From: Flavobacteriales bacterium
GTDB taxonomy: Bacteria; Bacteroidota; Bacteroidia; Flavobacteriales_D; Sanyastnellaceae
Reading direction: 5' to 3'
Assembly: GCA_027491075.1 (NCBI GenBank)
Contig: JAIXWX010000008.1
Span: 1 to 64,000 of the forward strand
Length of the DNA: 64,000 nt
Of the stretch, positions 35,730 to 44,808 are shown in pieces. Position 1 is the first letter of the stretch. Every line of letters starts with the position of its first letter. The notes beneath the pieces were generated by a model. The model did not search any database and had not been told where the DNA came from. It was given only the letters and a program-made list of their open reading frames with translations. The position numbers were made by a program, and so were the translations under genes.

Positions 35730-35890
35730 CAAGAGTGTACACCATATCCAAGTCGAAAACATAAATTGTAATGGTTGTGTTAAGACCATTACAGAACACG
35801 TAAGTATTTGGTTATCCAGAAAAAGGTAACAACTCCGTGCTTTCGAAAGCCAAATCAAATGTAAGCTGCGCTTTAGGAAGGTTTTCTTAA
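35704..35890 (+). pseudogene. Internally deleted and frameshifted HMA metal-binding protein
   Basis: In frame from ATG 35704 the sequence reads a heavy-metal-associated domain start: VHHIQVENINCNGCVKTITEHV, with the metal-binding CNGC, then meets a stop at 35829. In the +1 frame from about 35774 it continues VFGYPEKGNNSVL, SKAKSNVSCALGRFS and a stop at 35890. GYPE and the SKAKSxVSCAxGR tail are what I recall for the C-terminal end of flavobacterial HMA proteins. About 35 residues of the middle of the domain are missing, along with the reading frame. The start overlaps the end of the MBL/rhodanese gene and the ancestral stop falls in a TTAA shared with the SLC13 gene. The N-terminal motif spans residues 12-33 of the first frame. 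Confidence 0.6.
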
Positions 35891-37305
35891 AGAATCATCC
35901 AAAGCAAAGCCATGAGCAAAAGTTGAGACACTATATTGATCCATACACCTGCCTTAAACATTTGTGAAGCTTTGACATAACCACTACTATATGCTATAGC
36001 ATTTGGTGGGGTACTCATAGGAAACATAAAGTCGCAGCTTGCAGCAATGGTTACTGGAATTGCAAAGAGCACAGGATCTATGTTTAGTCCGACGGCCAAG
36101 GCACCAACAACAGGTACGAAGATGTTTACCATCGCTAAGTTACTCATAAGAGCAGTTAGGATCAAGCCAGTAAAGCACAATGCACTCACAAACAGAAACG
36201 TGCTTTGACCCTGAAGGGAATTCATCAAAATGGTTATTTGATCTATAAGTCCTGATTCTTTAAATGCCTCTGCTAACGCTAAGCCGCCACCAAACATCAA
36301 AAGTACACCCCACGGCAGTTTAGAGGTATCATCCCACTCGAGCAAACGTTCGGTTTTATTGGAAGATGGAAGAATAAACAAAACGATGCCCGCAATCATT
36401 GCGATGCTTACATCACTGAATTCAACCCCGTAAGGCTTGACAGCAGCCGAAATAGGTTCTTGTATTATCCAAAAAATGGCCGTTAAAACGAAAACGGTAA
36501 AAACCAGTTTTTGCTCCATAGTCCAACGTCCTAGAACCTGATATTCCTTCTCAATGATTTCATTGCCTAAAGCAAACGTACCCAACTTATTCGGGTAAAC
36601 TAGTTTGACCAGAATAAAGTAGGTGATCAAAAGGAGAGCAAAACTGAAAGGAAGACCAAGTTTTAACCAATCAAAAAAACTCACTTGGCGCTGGAAAACT
36701 TCTGAGCTAAGAATTCCCGCCATGGCTGCATTTGGCGGACTACCAACCAAGGTCGCAATGCCACCGATACTCGAACCATATGCGATGCTTAGCATAAGGG
36801 CTATAGCAAAGTTCTTTTGACCTCTTCCATGAAGTTTTTTATCTTCTCCTAGTAGTAATTGAACAACAGAAAGTGCTATTGGAAACATCATCAGTGCAGT
36901 GGCAGTATTACTTATCCACATTGAAACAAGATAGCTGGACAGTAAAAAACCGAGAATAATATGATTGGCACCAGATCCTGTGCGTTTCACTATACCTAAA
37001 GCTAGTCGCTTATGCAACTGCCATTTCTCCATGGCTAAGGCAATAATAAAACCACCTAAAAACAAAAAGACGAATTTGTTGCCATAGGACAAAGTAGTTT
37101 TTTCTATGCTCAATATTCCTGAGGCAGGAAATAGTACGATAGGTAACAATGATGTAACACCCATTGGAACGACTTCTGTAATCCACCAAATCAGCATCCA
37201 AGAAATGATCCCAAGTACAAAGGCGTAGTTTGTAGGTATCAATAATGCCAGTAATACACAAGAAATTGGACCTGCTAGTAAAGAAATGATTTTATGTCGG
37301 TGCAT
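35887..37305 (-). CDS. SLC13/DASS family sodium-dicarboxylate (or sulfate) transporter
   Basis: This 472-residue integral membrane protein has about 11-13 hydrophobic segments and the two Ser-Asn-Thr-type substrate motifs of the DASS family: SNTATALMMFP (about residue 132) and SNLAMVNIFVP (about 390). It also has GSPPNA and MSTPPNAIAYSSG near the C-terminus, the usual DASS signature. Likely substrates are C4-dicarboxylates with sodium; sulfate is possible. The second motif has L in place of T. Its start region overlaps the upstream extension of the next gene, but not the real start of either. Confidence 0.92.
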   Translation of the reverse strand: MHRHKIISLLAGPISCVLLALLIPTNYAFVLGIISWMLIWWITEVVPMGVTSLLPIVLFPASGILSIEKTTLSYGNKFVFLFLGGFIIALAMEKWQLHKRLALGIVKRTGSGANHIILGFLLSSYLVSMWISNTATALMMFPIALSVVQLLLGEDKKLHGRGQKNFAIALMLSIAYGSSIGGIATLVGSPPNAAMAGILSSEVFQRQVSFFDWLKLGLPFSFALLLITYFILVKLVYPNKLGTFALGNEIIEKEYQVLGRWTMEQKLVFTVFVLTAIFWIIQEPISAAVKPYGVEFSDVSIAMIAGIVLFILPSSNKTERLLEWDDTSKLPWGVLLMFGGGLALAEAFKESGLIDQITILMNSLQGQSTFLFVSALCFTGLILTALMSNLAMVNIFVPVVGALAVGLNIDPVLFAIPVTIAASCDFMFPMSTPPNAIAYSSGYVKASQMFKAGVWINIVSQLLLMALLWMIL

Positions 37306-37333
37306 GGCCTCAAATGTAACAGAAATGATACAC

Positions 37334-37341
37334 TACCTTTG
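37334..37341 (+). promoter_or_regulatory. Promoter -7 box (TACCTTTG) for the RlmD-type gene; predicts a leaderless mRNA
   Basis: TACCTTTG is an exact TAnnTTTG match and lies four bases (GCAA) before the ATG at 37346. It confirms this start over an in-frame start at 37286 that would precede the promoter. Confidence 0.6.
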
Positions 37342-37345
37342 GCAA

Positions 37346-38776
37346 ATGAGTCAGCGTTTATTCAAAAAGAACGACCTTATAGAAATCGAAATCCGAGACA
37401 TGGCCTTCGGCGGCGTGGGTGTTGGAAAGGTTCCAACTGAAAAGGGTGAGTTCACCGTGTTCGTTCAAAATTCCATCCCTGGTCAAATCGTTAGCTCCAG
37501 GGTCGTCAAATCCGGTGATCGATTTGCAGAATGTAAACTGGAGCAAGTAATTAAGGAAAGCCCTCAAGAAATCGATCATCCGTACCAAGCAATACCGGGT
37601 GCGCCGTATGCTACGCTGCCTATCGATATTCAACAGGAATATAAGAAGCGCACCACACTAGAACTTTTCAAACGAATTGGAAAGCAGGACCAAATAGAGG
37701 AAGTGTTGGACGAGTTTATTTCTAGTCCTGCTATATGGCACTATCGAAATAAGATGGAGTATAGCTTCTCCGTAATTCGTTATGATCAGTCTTCTGGAAA
37801 TGAGGTAGATGATTTTGCTCTGGGATTCAAGCATCGCGGCACATGGTGGTGTGTGGAAAACTTGGACAAAGACTCTGGAATGTTCGATGAGGATTGGGAA
37901 ACAAAGTTGATTCAACTTCGAGCTTGGTTCGAAGCGTCTGGTTTACCAGCTTGGTTGCCGCCAAAAAGATCGGGCTTCTATCGTTTCTTGGTGGTAAGAA
38001 AAAGTTTTTTGGAAGATCGATTATTGATTAATTTAGTTACTACAGACCGAATGATCGATCGGTTCGATGTTTCTGGCTTTATAAAAAAGGTGCTGGAACT
38101 ATACGGGTCTCGAATTGCTGGCATAATTCATACTATTAATAACGATGAGGGAGATAGAGTAGACCCTTTGAACGGCAGCACGAGACTCATCTACGGGGTT
38201 CCCAAGATCACAGAACGAATCAACGGATTGAATTTTGAAATAAGCATGCAAAGTTTTTTCCAGACAAATCCAGCCAGTGCAGAGCGATTGTATAGTAAAG
38301 TTGTCGATTACTGCAGTGATTTGAGCAAGGGTGGTTTTGTTTTGGATTTATTTTGTGGAACAGGCACCATAGCGCAGCTATTGGCTGGTAAAACAACGCT
38401 GCCAGTTATTGGAGTAGACATCATTGAGTCTGCCATAGCGGATGCCAAGAAAAATGCTGCACGCAACGGAATCTCTAATGTTAGTTTTCATGCCGCGGAC
38501 GTCGGAAAGTTTCTTTTGAGTTTTCCGGAGTATGAAGGCAAGATAGACACGCTTGTTTTGGATCCACCAAGGGGTGGCATTGCCCCAAAGACACTTCGAA
38601 AGGTGATAGCATTAGGTGCTCGGAGAATTGTCTACGTGAGCTGCAACCCAGCTACACAAGCTAGAGATACCCTAGAGTTAACACAGGCGGGATATGTTTT
38701 GAAGAAAATTAGTTTGGTGGATCAATTTCCACATACTTCTCACATTGAATCCGTAGCATGTTATGAGAAGATTTAA
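37346..38776 (+). CDS. rlmD: 23S rRNA (uracil-5-)-methyltransferase, RlmD/TrmA family
   Basis: The family methylates C5 of a uridine in rRNA (or tRNA). The 476-residue protein has an N-terminal TRAM domain (IEIEIRDMAFGGVGVGKV), the SAM site LDLFCGTGTIAQLLA, IDTLVLDPPRGG, the catalytic cysteine in VYVSCNPATQARD, and HIESVACYEK. The usual Fe-S cluster motif CxxCGGCxLQH is replaced by GAPYATLPIDIQQEYKKR, with no cysteine, so the cluster is absent. Target position within rRNA is inferred only from the family. The start is set by the -7 box. Confidence 0.88.
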   Translation: MSQRLFKKNDLIEIEIRDMAFGGVGVGKVPTEKGEFTVFVQNSIPGQIVSSRVVKSGDRFAECKLEQVIKESPQEIDHPYQAIPGAPYATLPIDIQQEYKKRTTLELFKRIGKQDQIEEVLDEFISSPAIWHYRNKMEYSFSVIRYDQSSGNEVDDFALGFKHRGTWWCVENLDKDSGMFDEDWETKLIQLRAWFEASGLPAWLPPKRSGFYRFLVVRKSFLEDRLLINLVTTDRMIDRFDVSGFIKKVLELYGSRIAGIIHTINNDEGDRVDPLNGSTRLIYGVPKITERINGLNFEISMQSFFQTNPASAERLYSKVVDYCSDLSKGGFVLDLFCGTGTIAQLLAGKTTLPVIGVDIIESAIADAKKNAARNGISNVSFHAADVGKFLLSFPEYEGKIDTLVLDPPRGGIAPKTLRKVIALGARRIVYVSCNPATQARDTLELTQAGYVLKKISLVDQFPHTSHIESVACYEKI

Positions 38777-38805
38777 TGTAACTTTCCAACTTTAATTAAG
38801 ACAGA

Positions 38806-39315
38806 ATGACCATAGAAAGGACTTTAATTGTAGATGCCACTACGGTGAATATGAAAATTACCCGTATGGCTCATGAACTCTACGAAAGACATCATAAGTC
38901 TAAGGAAATTTTTCTTGTCGGTATAAAGGGACAGGGTATGGATTTAGCCCAAAGAATCGGTCGCGAATTATCCCAAATCTCTCCTTTGGAGGTTCATGTT
39001 GAAACGATCTCCTTGATTAAATCAAACCCTAGTAACAAGGAAATCAGTTTTTCGAGTGAAAGATCGGCTTTGAAAGGAAAAACAGTAGTCTTGATTGATG
39101 ACGTGCTCAATAGTGGGCGAACCTTAATTCACGCTGCTGGTTTTTTAGTTGAAGCAGAATTAAAACAAATGAGTATTGCAACATTGGTTGAGCGCTCTCA
39201 TAGAAGATTTCCAGTAAAAGCAGACATAGTAGGGTTAACAATATCAACTAATTTGAAAGAACATATTTCCGTTGAACTAACTAAGGGTAAAGAAGGAATT
39301 TACTTGGAAGCTTAA
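38806..39315 (+). CDS. PyrR-like phosphoribosyltransferase
   Basis: This 169-residue type I phosphoribosyltransferase has the PRPP loop VVLIDDVLNSGRTLIHA (about residues 94-110) and the N-terminal region of PyrR-like proteins (ITRMAHELYERH, FLVGIKGQGMDLAQRI). PyrR proteins regulate pyrimidine genes and may have weak uracil phosphoribosyltransferase activity; this one could be either. It follows the RlmD-type gene by 29 bp, with TAACTTTC (38779-38786) as a possible weak -7 box. Its TAA stop forms a TTAA shared with aroK. Confidence 0.85.
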   Translation: MTIERTLIVDATTVNMKITRMAHELYERHHKSKEIFLVGIKGQGMDLAQRIGRELSQISPLEVHVETISLIKSNPSNKEISFSSERSALKGKTVVLIDDVLNSGRTLIHAAGFLVEAELKQMSIATLVERSHRRFPVKADIVGLTISTNLKEHISVELTKGKEGIYLEA

Positions 39316-39830
39316 TGGAGGTGTTGATGCACTTTGTTTAAAATCGTATGGACATCCTCGTGACCATCTAGTAAAAGTTCAACTCCCGTTTCTTTATAGA
39401 AAGTCATCCTGCGACTCAATTCTTGCTCGATAAATGATATCATTTCGGCTCTGTTTTTATCTCTAATCAAGGGGCGATTTTCTTTTTGAAAAAATAATCG
39501 CTCGGTCAATACGGCCGGTTGAACATTAAGAAAAAAACAAGTTGTGTGTTCTCGCAACATTTGACGATTGAGTTCATTTAGAATGACTCCTCCTCCGCAG
39601 GCTATTACAATGTCATGGTGTTTATTAGCAAGAATTTCCTTTAATGCTTTGTGCTCTGCCTCTCTGAAGTAGGGTTCTCCAAATTCATAAAAAATAGAAG
39701 CAACTGTTCTTCCTTCATTTTCTTCGATGCAGTGATCAAGGTCGATATATTGGTAACCCATATCAGAGGCAAGCGCTTTTGCGCAAGTGGACTTGCCGCT
39801 GCCCATAAACCCAATGAATGAAATTCTCAT
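39312..39830 (-). CDS. aroK: Shikimate kinase
   Basis: AroK phosphorylates shikimate in aromatic amino acid synthesis. The 172-residue protein has the P-loop GFMGSGKST (7-15), the shikimate-binding aspartate/arginine in DLDHCIEENEGRTVASIF, FREAEHKAL, the conserved ACGGGVIL and the lid arginine in ENRPLIRD. The start MRISFIGFMG at 39830 fits the family; a longer frame to 39914 does not. It converges on the phosphoribosyltransferase and shares a TTAA double stop. Confidence 0.96.
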   Translation of the reverse strand: MRISFIGFMGSGKSTCAKALASDMGYQYIDLDHCIEENEGRTVASIFYEFGEPYFREAEHKALKEILANKHHDIVIACGGGVILNELNRQMLREHTTCFFLNVQPAVLTERLFFQKENRPLIRDKNRAEMISFIEQELSRRMTFYKETGVELLLDGHEDVHTILNKVHQHLH

Positions 39831-39972
39831 AAGTGAATAAATTTTCGGACGAGTAGTCAGTAATCCATGAGCCTCTCCAACTTTATGGCATAGGTAGTAA
39901 AAAAAAGGTGACAATTTTTCACGAAGTACTGAATGGAACGGAAAATGTTGTGCCCTTTTAAAATCAAAAGAA

Positions 39973-42591
39973 ATGGATTTCTCAAAATTTACTTTAAAGT
40001 CTCAAGAGGCCATTGAGCGCGCTCAGCAAATAGTGCTTTCTAAAGGTCAACAAACCATTGAGAATGCTCATTTAATGAAGGGACTTTTGGAGGTGGATGA
40101 GAATGTTACTCCCTTTCTCTTAAAGAAATTGAATGTGAATGTATCGCTTGTAGAGCAAGCAGTGGATAAGATTATTGATTCGCGACCAAAGGTAAGCGGT
40201 GGCCAGATAGGCTTGTCTAGTGACAGTTCCAATACCCTTCAACTTTCAATCGCTTTAGCCAGAGAGCTAAAGGACGATTTTGTAAGTGTTGAACACCTCT
40301 TACTTGGTTTGGTAGAAGGTAGAGACCATACCTCGCAGATGTTGAGAGACGCAGGTTTGAATAAAAAGGATCTAAAAGCAGCGGTACTAGAGTTGAGAAA
40401 AGGAAAGAATGTTACAAGTTCTTCTCAAGAGAATACTTATAATTCTCTAGATAAGTATGCCAAAAATTTGAATAAAATGGCGGAATCGGGCAAACTCGAC
40501 CCGGTGATTGGTCGTGATGAAGAGATTCGTAGAGTAACTCAGATCTTGAGCAGAAGATCGAAAAACAACCCGATCATTATTGGAGAGCCGGGGGTTGGAA
40601 AAACAGCAATCGCAGAAGGTCTTGCACACCGTATTGTAAAGGGCGATGTGCCTGAGAATCTTAAGAGCAAGACCATTTTTGCTCTAGATATGGCCGCGCT
40701 TATTGCTGGAGCGAAGTACAAAGGAGAGTTTGAAGAGCGTCTAAAGAGTGTTGTCAACGAAGTGCAGTCAAGCGAAGGAGAGATCATTTTATTCATAGAT
40801 GAAATTCATACCTTGGTTGGCGCTGGAGGTGGAGAAGGTGCTATGGATGCAGCTAATATTTTGAAACCTGCTCTCGCTCGTGGTGAATTAAGGGCCATTG
40901 GCGCTACTACATTGAACGAGTATCAAAAATATTTTGAGAAAGACAAAGCGCTAGAGCGAAGATTCCAGAAAGTCATGATCGATGAACCAGATAGAGAAGC
41001 GGCCATTAGTATTCTTCGGGGCTTAAAGGAGAGATATGAAAATCACCACAAGGTTCAAATTAAAGACGATGCCATTATCGCTGCCGTGGAGTTGTCACAG
41101 CGCTACATCACGGATCGTTTTCTTCCCGATAAAGCGATCGATTTGATTGACGAGGCTGCCGCTAAGTTGCGAATGGAAATCAATTCAAAGCCGCAAGAGT
41201 TGGATGAAATTGAAAGAAAAATTATGCAACTCGAAATTGAGAGGGAGGCCATCAAAAGAGAGAATAATACTTCGAAGCTGGAAGAACTGAACCGCGAATT
41301 AGCGGAGCTAAATGATGCTAGAAACGATCTTAATTCGAAATGGCAGGCAGAGAAGGGGATCGTTGATGCTATACAAAATGCGAAAAAGGAAATAGAGAAT
41401 TTGAAGTTTCAGGCAGAACAAGCAGAGCGAGAAGGAAATTATGGCTTGGTCGCGGAAATTCGCTACGGGCGGATTAAAGAGTTTGAGAATACCATTGAGC
41501 AAGAACAAAGAAAATTGCTCGAAATTCAGTCTAGCTCAAAGCTAGTCAAAGAGGAGGTGGATCCTGAAGAAATCGCAGATGTTGTATCTCGCTGGACGGG
41601 AATACCAGTTACACGATTGGTGGAAAGTGAGCGGGTAAAATTGCTTCGACTGGAAGAAGAGATTGGAAGAAGGGTTGTTGGGCAAGAAGAGGCTATTGCA
41701 GCGGTAAGCGACGCGGTGAGGCGCAACAGATCAGGATTAAGCGATGAAAGAAAGCCCATAGGCTCATTTATTTTCCTTGGCACAACAGGAGTGGGAAAAA
41801 CAGAATTAGCGAAAGCACTTAGCGAGTTTTTATTCAATGATGAAAATAGCATGACGCGCATAGATATGAGCGAGTTTCAGGAAAGACATGCGGTGAGTCG
41901 ATTAATCGGAGCTCCTCCAGGTTATGTGGGCTATGATGAAGGAGGTCAATTAACAGAAGCGGTTCGTCGAAAGCCGTATAGCGTGGTTTTATTGGATGAA
42001 ATAGAAAAAGCACATCCGGATGTATTCAATATTTTGCTACAAGTTCTAGACGATGGCAGGCTAACCGATTCCAAAGGTCGTGTGGTGAATTTTAAAAATA
42101 CCATCATCATTATGACCAGCAATATGGGAAGTTCAATCATTCAAGAAAATTACGATTCTAGCAAGAACCCGGACGATCCTGCTGTTTTTGAAAAAACCAA
42201 GGAGGAGGTGATGTTGGTATTGAAGCAGAGTTTAAGACCTGAATTCTTAAACCGAATTGATGAGATAATCATGTTTACCCCACTAAGAAAGTCGCAAATC
42301 GAAGCAGTTGTTAAGCTACAATTGGATTTGCTTTCTGAAAGATTGAAATCTAACGATATAAAATTGGTAATTACCCCATTTGCGTTGCATTATCTTGCAG
42401 AAAAGGGTTTCGATCCTCAGTTTGGAGCCAGACCCGTAAAACGAGTTATTCAGAAAGAAGTACTTAATGAACTTTCAAAATACATATTGTCGGGTAAAAT
42501 AGATAAAACCCAGGAAGTTGTTCTGGATGTATTTGATAATCAAGTGGTTTTCAGGAAGAAGATTGATAAAGAGGAGCTCATTGAGATTTGA
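39973..42591 (+). CDS. clpB: ATP-dependent chaperone ClpB
   Basis: ClpB is the Hsp100 disaggregase. The 872-residue protein has the Clp N domain (1-145) and nucleotide-binding domain 1 with Walker A GEPGVGKT and Walker B ILFIDEIH. The coiled-coil middle domain spans about 405-525. Nucleotide-binding domain 2 has GTTGVGKT and [14 protein letters not shown]. Full length and intact. The 142-bp upstream gap shows no recognisable TAnnTTTG box or heat-shock operator. It is followed by an AT-rich inverted repeat and a strong terminator. Confidence 0.97.
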   Translation: MDFSKFTLKSQEAIERAQQIVLSKGQQTIENAHLMKGLLEVDENVTPFLLKKLNVNVSLVEQAVDKIIDSRPKVSGGQIGLSSDSSNTLQLSIALARELKDDFVSVEHLLLGLVEGRDHTSQMLRDAGLNKKDLKAAVLELRKGKNVTSSSQENTYNSLDKYAKNLNKMAESGKLDPVIGRDEEIRRVTQILSRRSKNNPIIIGEPGVGKTAIAEGLAHRIVKGDVPENLKSKTIFALDMAALIAGAKYKGEFEERLKSVVNEVQSSEGEIILFIDEIHTLVGAGGGEGAMDAANILKPALARGELRAIGATTLNEYQKYFEKDKALERRFQKVMIDEPDREAAISILRGLKERYENHHKVQIKDDAIIAAVELSQRYITDRFLPDKAIDLIDEAAAKLRMEINSKPQELDEIERKIMQLEIEREAIKRENNTSKLEELNRELAELNDARNDLNSKWQAEKGIVDAIQNAKKEIENLKFQAEQAEREGNYGLVAEIRYGRIKEFENTIEQEQRKLLEIQSSSKLVKEEVDPEEIADVVSRWTGIPVTRLVESERVKLLRLEEEIGRRVVGQEEAIAAVSDAVRRNRSGLSDERKPIGSFIFLGTTGVGKTELAKALSEFLFNDENSMTRIDMSEFQERHAVSRLIGAPPGYVGYDEGGQLTEAVRRKPYSVVLLDEIEKAHPDVFNILLQVLDDGRLTDSKGRVVNFKNTIIIMTSNMGSSIIQENYDSSKNPDDPAVFEKTKEEVMLVLKQSLRPEFLNRIDEIIMFTPLRKSQIEAVVKLQLDLLSERLKSNDIKLVITPFALHYLAEKGFDPQFGARPVKRVIQKEVLNELSKYILSGKIDKTQEVVLDVFDNQVVFRKKIDKEELIEI

Positions 42592-42648
42592 TCTTGAAAA
42601 AAGATTGGATTTTTTGAAACCTTATATTGAGAGCGTGCGTAACAATGG

Positions 42649-42676
42649 TCAAATGTTTCATGGTTAGAACATTTGA
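42649..42676. repeat. AT-rich 9-bp inverted repeat downstream of clpB
   Basis: TCAAATGTT and AACATTTGA flank a 10-base spacer 58 bp after the clpB stop. It may be a weak hairpin in the clpB 3' end or an operator-like dyad; nothing else supports either reading. Confidence 0.35.
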
Positions 42677-42730
42677 TTAATAAAGAAATCTTCTCATTAA
42701 GAGTATTAAGGTTAATTAAGGTTAAGCAAT

Positions 42731-42765
42731 AAAAAACCCCGGAACGCCGGGGTTTTTTGTTTTAT
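42731..42765. terminator. Bidirectional terminator between clpB and the LPP20-like gene
   Basis: AAAAAACCCCGG and CCGGGGTTTTTT form a perfect stem around AACG, with A and T tracts on both sides. It can end both converging transcripts. Confidence 0.92.
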
Positions 42766-42777
42766 TTAAATCAAAGC

Positions 42778-43362
42778 TTATTTTCCTTCAGAAAGCTTTT
42801 GCATTTCCTTTTCAAAAGTCTCCTTGAATTTTTCATAATTGTAGTCTGCCTTCAACTTTTCGTTTTGAGAAAGACCGCTGCTATAGGCATCTGCGATTTT
42901 TTGACCAGACAGCTCAAGAGCAATATAGTGAACATAAACTCCATCGGTTCTTTTGGTGGTCACCTCACAAATCTCCATTGCTCCTTTCAACTGTTGATCA
43001 ACTACAGTGCGAGCCATTTCCTGAAAAGTTTCAGTTACTTCTTCTTTATTGTTGAACTCTGTAGAGTTGACATAATTGTCTCCAACAATTTTCATCGTAG
43101 AGCTAATGGTTTTAGCCAATTCAGCCTGCGCATTAGAACGTGCTTTTTTCTTAGCCGTTTCTCGGTCTATACTTTCACCAGTCGCAGTTGATCTGAAAAC
43201 ATCTGAAGTGCTTCTGTAATCTTTTCCTGAGCAGTATTCGTTGATAACTACCTCACCAACTGGTGCTGGCGTTTCAACGACTTTGTTTTTCTTTTTACAG
43301 CCAACTCCGGCAAATGAAATAAGAGCTACTGAAAGAATAAGGGTAAATTTTCGAGTATTCAT
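42778..43362 (-). CDS. LPP20-like lipoprotein
   Basis: This 194-residue protein has a lipobox AGVGC (cysteine 22) and a basic stretch after it. It has the LPP20/FlgP-like alternating pattern: an early CSGKDYRSTSDVFRSTATGES, then RETAKKKARSNAQAELAKTIS, then TTKRTDGVYVHYIALELS. The core A-x-x-x-A helix plus a strand ending in an aromatic residue and A/L-L is the LPP20 fold (also FlgP and the N-terminal part of FlgT). It is the last gene of a four-gene envelope cluster and has its own promoter box inside the end of the previous gene. Function unknown. The first motif covers residues about 43-62. Confidence 0.78.
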   Translation of the reverse strand: MNTRKFTLILSVALISFAGVGCKKKNKVVETPAPVGEVVINEYCSGKDYRSTSDVFRSTATGESIDRETAKKKARSNAQAELAKTISSTMKIVGDNYVNSTEFNNKEEVTETFQEMARTVVDQQLKGAMEICEVTTKRTDGVYVHYIALELSGQKIADAYSSGLSQNEKLKADYNYEKFKETFEKEMQKLSEGK

Positions 43363-43413
43363 AATGTTGGTTTTTTTCTTTATTATGTGTTTGATGTTTT
43401 TCTACAATCGTGC

Positions 43414-43421
43414 CAAAGCTA
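43414..43421 (-). promoter_or_regulatory. Promoter -7 box (TAGCTTTG) for the LPP20-like gene
   Basis: On the minus strand TAGCTTTG matches TAnnTTTG exactly and lies 52 bases before the ATG at 43362, overlapping the stop region of the preceding gene. The last gene of the cluster can therefore be expressed separately. Confidence 0.5.
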
Positions 43422-44807
43422 GAAAATTGATTCGATAATTGAAGGAACAATTTGCTCTTCGAGGCGCTGTTGACCTTTTTTATAGGCTTCCATCCCAGCT
43501 GCGGCCTTATTCAACTGCAATCCTTTGATGTTGTTTGCCCCTTCTTTAAACACAATGTTACCCGCTTTATCAGTAACAATGATGTTCATATCCAAAAAGG
43601 CAACGGTGAAACCTTGAGCTTCTCCCCCCTCTCTGGTATCTGCATTTATTTTTACCAAATAGTCAGCATTGGCGCTTTGGGTGAGTTTTAGACCTTTTTT
43701 TACCATTTCGGATTGAAGCGCTGTAGATAGGACACTGGAAGCCGTGTTTGCTCCGTATTGAAGCTCTGAAGCCTGCACAGCAAAGGTTGGAGGAATAAAC
43801 TCAATAGGGACTTTGCGTACTTCCGTTTTTAAGTTACCCATAATCCCCTCAGTGATTTTACGGTCCAAGTCGACAGGTTGAAGAGGGGTTAAGTCAATCT
43901 CGATGGTTAATTCTGGATTTTTTTCTGAGGTGTTTAGGTCTTGTATTAAAACAGCAACGTATCCTTTTTCATCCGAGGCAACAGCGCGAGGCCTCATGAA
44001 TCGACTACGAGGATACTGATGAAGTGTGCTAATGCCTTTGACTGGTAGGTCTTTATAAATCACATTGAATCCCGTGGAGGCAACATAGTTGTTTTCTGCC
44101 CCAAGCATTATTTTTTGTTGGGTGGGTTTAATGCTTAGGCCTGAACACATCTTCTGGAGATCCGAATAAATCTGGTTGTCCAAGAATACCTTAGTGCCAT
44201 TTTGATCAAACTCGTTCACTTCGTTCCAATAGTCTTTGATGGCTAATAGCCCTCTTAGATATAAATCTACCGCAGCAGGCAGATTGCCCATATTCTCGGC
44301 ATCCTTCCCTTTGAGATAATAATCATTGGCTACGGAGAGGGCCAAATTCTTTTTTTCCCTTTTCTTGGCTTGATATTGAGCCTTATTGAGTCGATAAAAA
44401 ATCCAGTATTCATTTTCATTCTCCCAAATACCGGCAACCTCAAAGTCTTCAATCTTCTCGTCGGAACTGGTAGAAATGGTAGAAATAAATTCTTCGCTGA
44501 AATTCTTATTGACTTCAAGGGTATTCAGAAAGGTGGAGCCCTGAACTCTCACAGATATTTCTGTGGCTAAATCGTTGAGCGCATTTTTCTTAGCAATATT
44601 TTGATAGTCTATTGGCTGTGCCTTTTTATTTGCGCTGCCAATTCCAATGTAATAAGATCCGTTTACTGGACGGCTATCTATCCAACCGGGCTTCGGCTCT
44701 GTTGTTGGTGGTTTGTTGGAACTACTTGCAGTTGGTTTTGTCGAGCAGGCTAGAAGCAATACCATTGCAAAAAAGGCGCTAAAAAGGGATGATAAAATAG
44801 TCTTCAT
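43419..44807 (-). CDS. LPP20-family lipoprotein with C-terminal assembly domain
   Basis: This 462-residue protein has a lipobox LLLAC (cysteine 21), a Ser/Thr/Pro-rich linker, then an LPP20 domain (about 40-150): PGWIDSRPVNGSYYIGIGSAN, QNIAKKNALNDLATEISVRV, and EYWIFYRLNKAQYQ. Residues about 155-225 are helical (TPR-like) and the C-terminal 230 residues are beta-rich. The layout recalls FlgT-like proteins, but no flagellar genes are expected in this phylum. It starts 1 bp after the CsgG-like gene, so the two are tightly coupled. The first LPP20 motif spans residues about 41-61. Confidence 0.82.
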   Translation of the reverse strand: MKTILSSLFSAFFAMVLLLACSTKPTASSSNKPPTTEPKPGWIDSRPVNGSYYIGIGSANKKAQPIDYQNIAKKNALNDLATEISVRVQGSTFLNTLEVNKNFSEEFISTISTSSDEKIEDFEVAGIWENENEYWIFYRLNKAQYQAKKREKKNLALSVANDYYLKGKDAENMGNLPAAVDLYLRGLLAIKDYWNEVNEFDQNGTKVFLDNQIYSDLQKMCSGLSIKPTQQKIMLGAENNYVASTGFNVIYKDLPVKGISTLHQYPRSRFMRPRAVASDEKGYVAVLIQDLNTSEKNPELTIEIDLTPLQPVDLDRKITEGIMGNLKTEVRKVPIEFIPPTFAVQASELQYGANTASSVLSTALQSEMVKKGLKLTQSANADYLVKINADTREGGEAQGFTVAFLDMNIIVTDKAGNIVFKEGANNIKGLQLNKAAAGMEAYKKGQQRLEEQIVPSIIESIF

Positions 44808-44808
44808 G

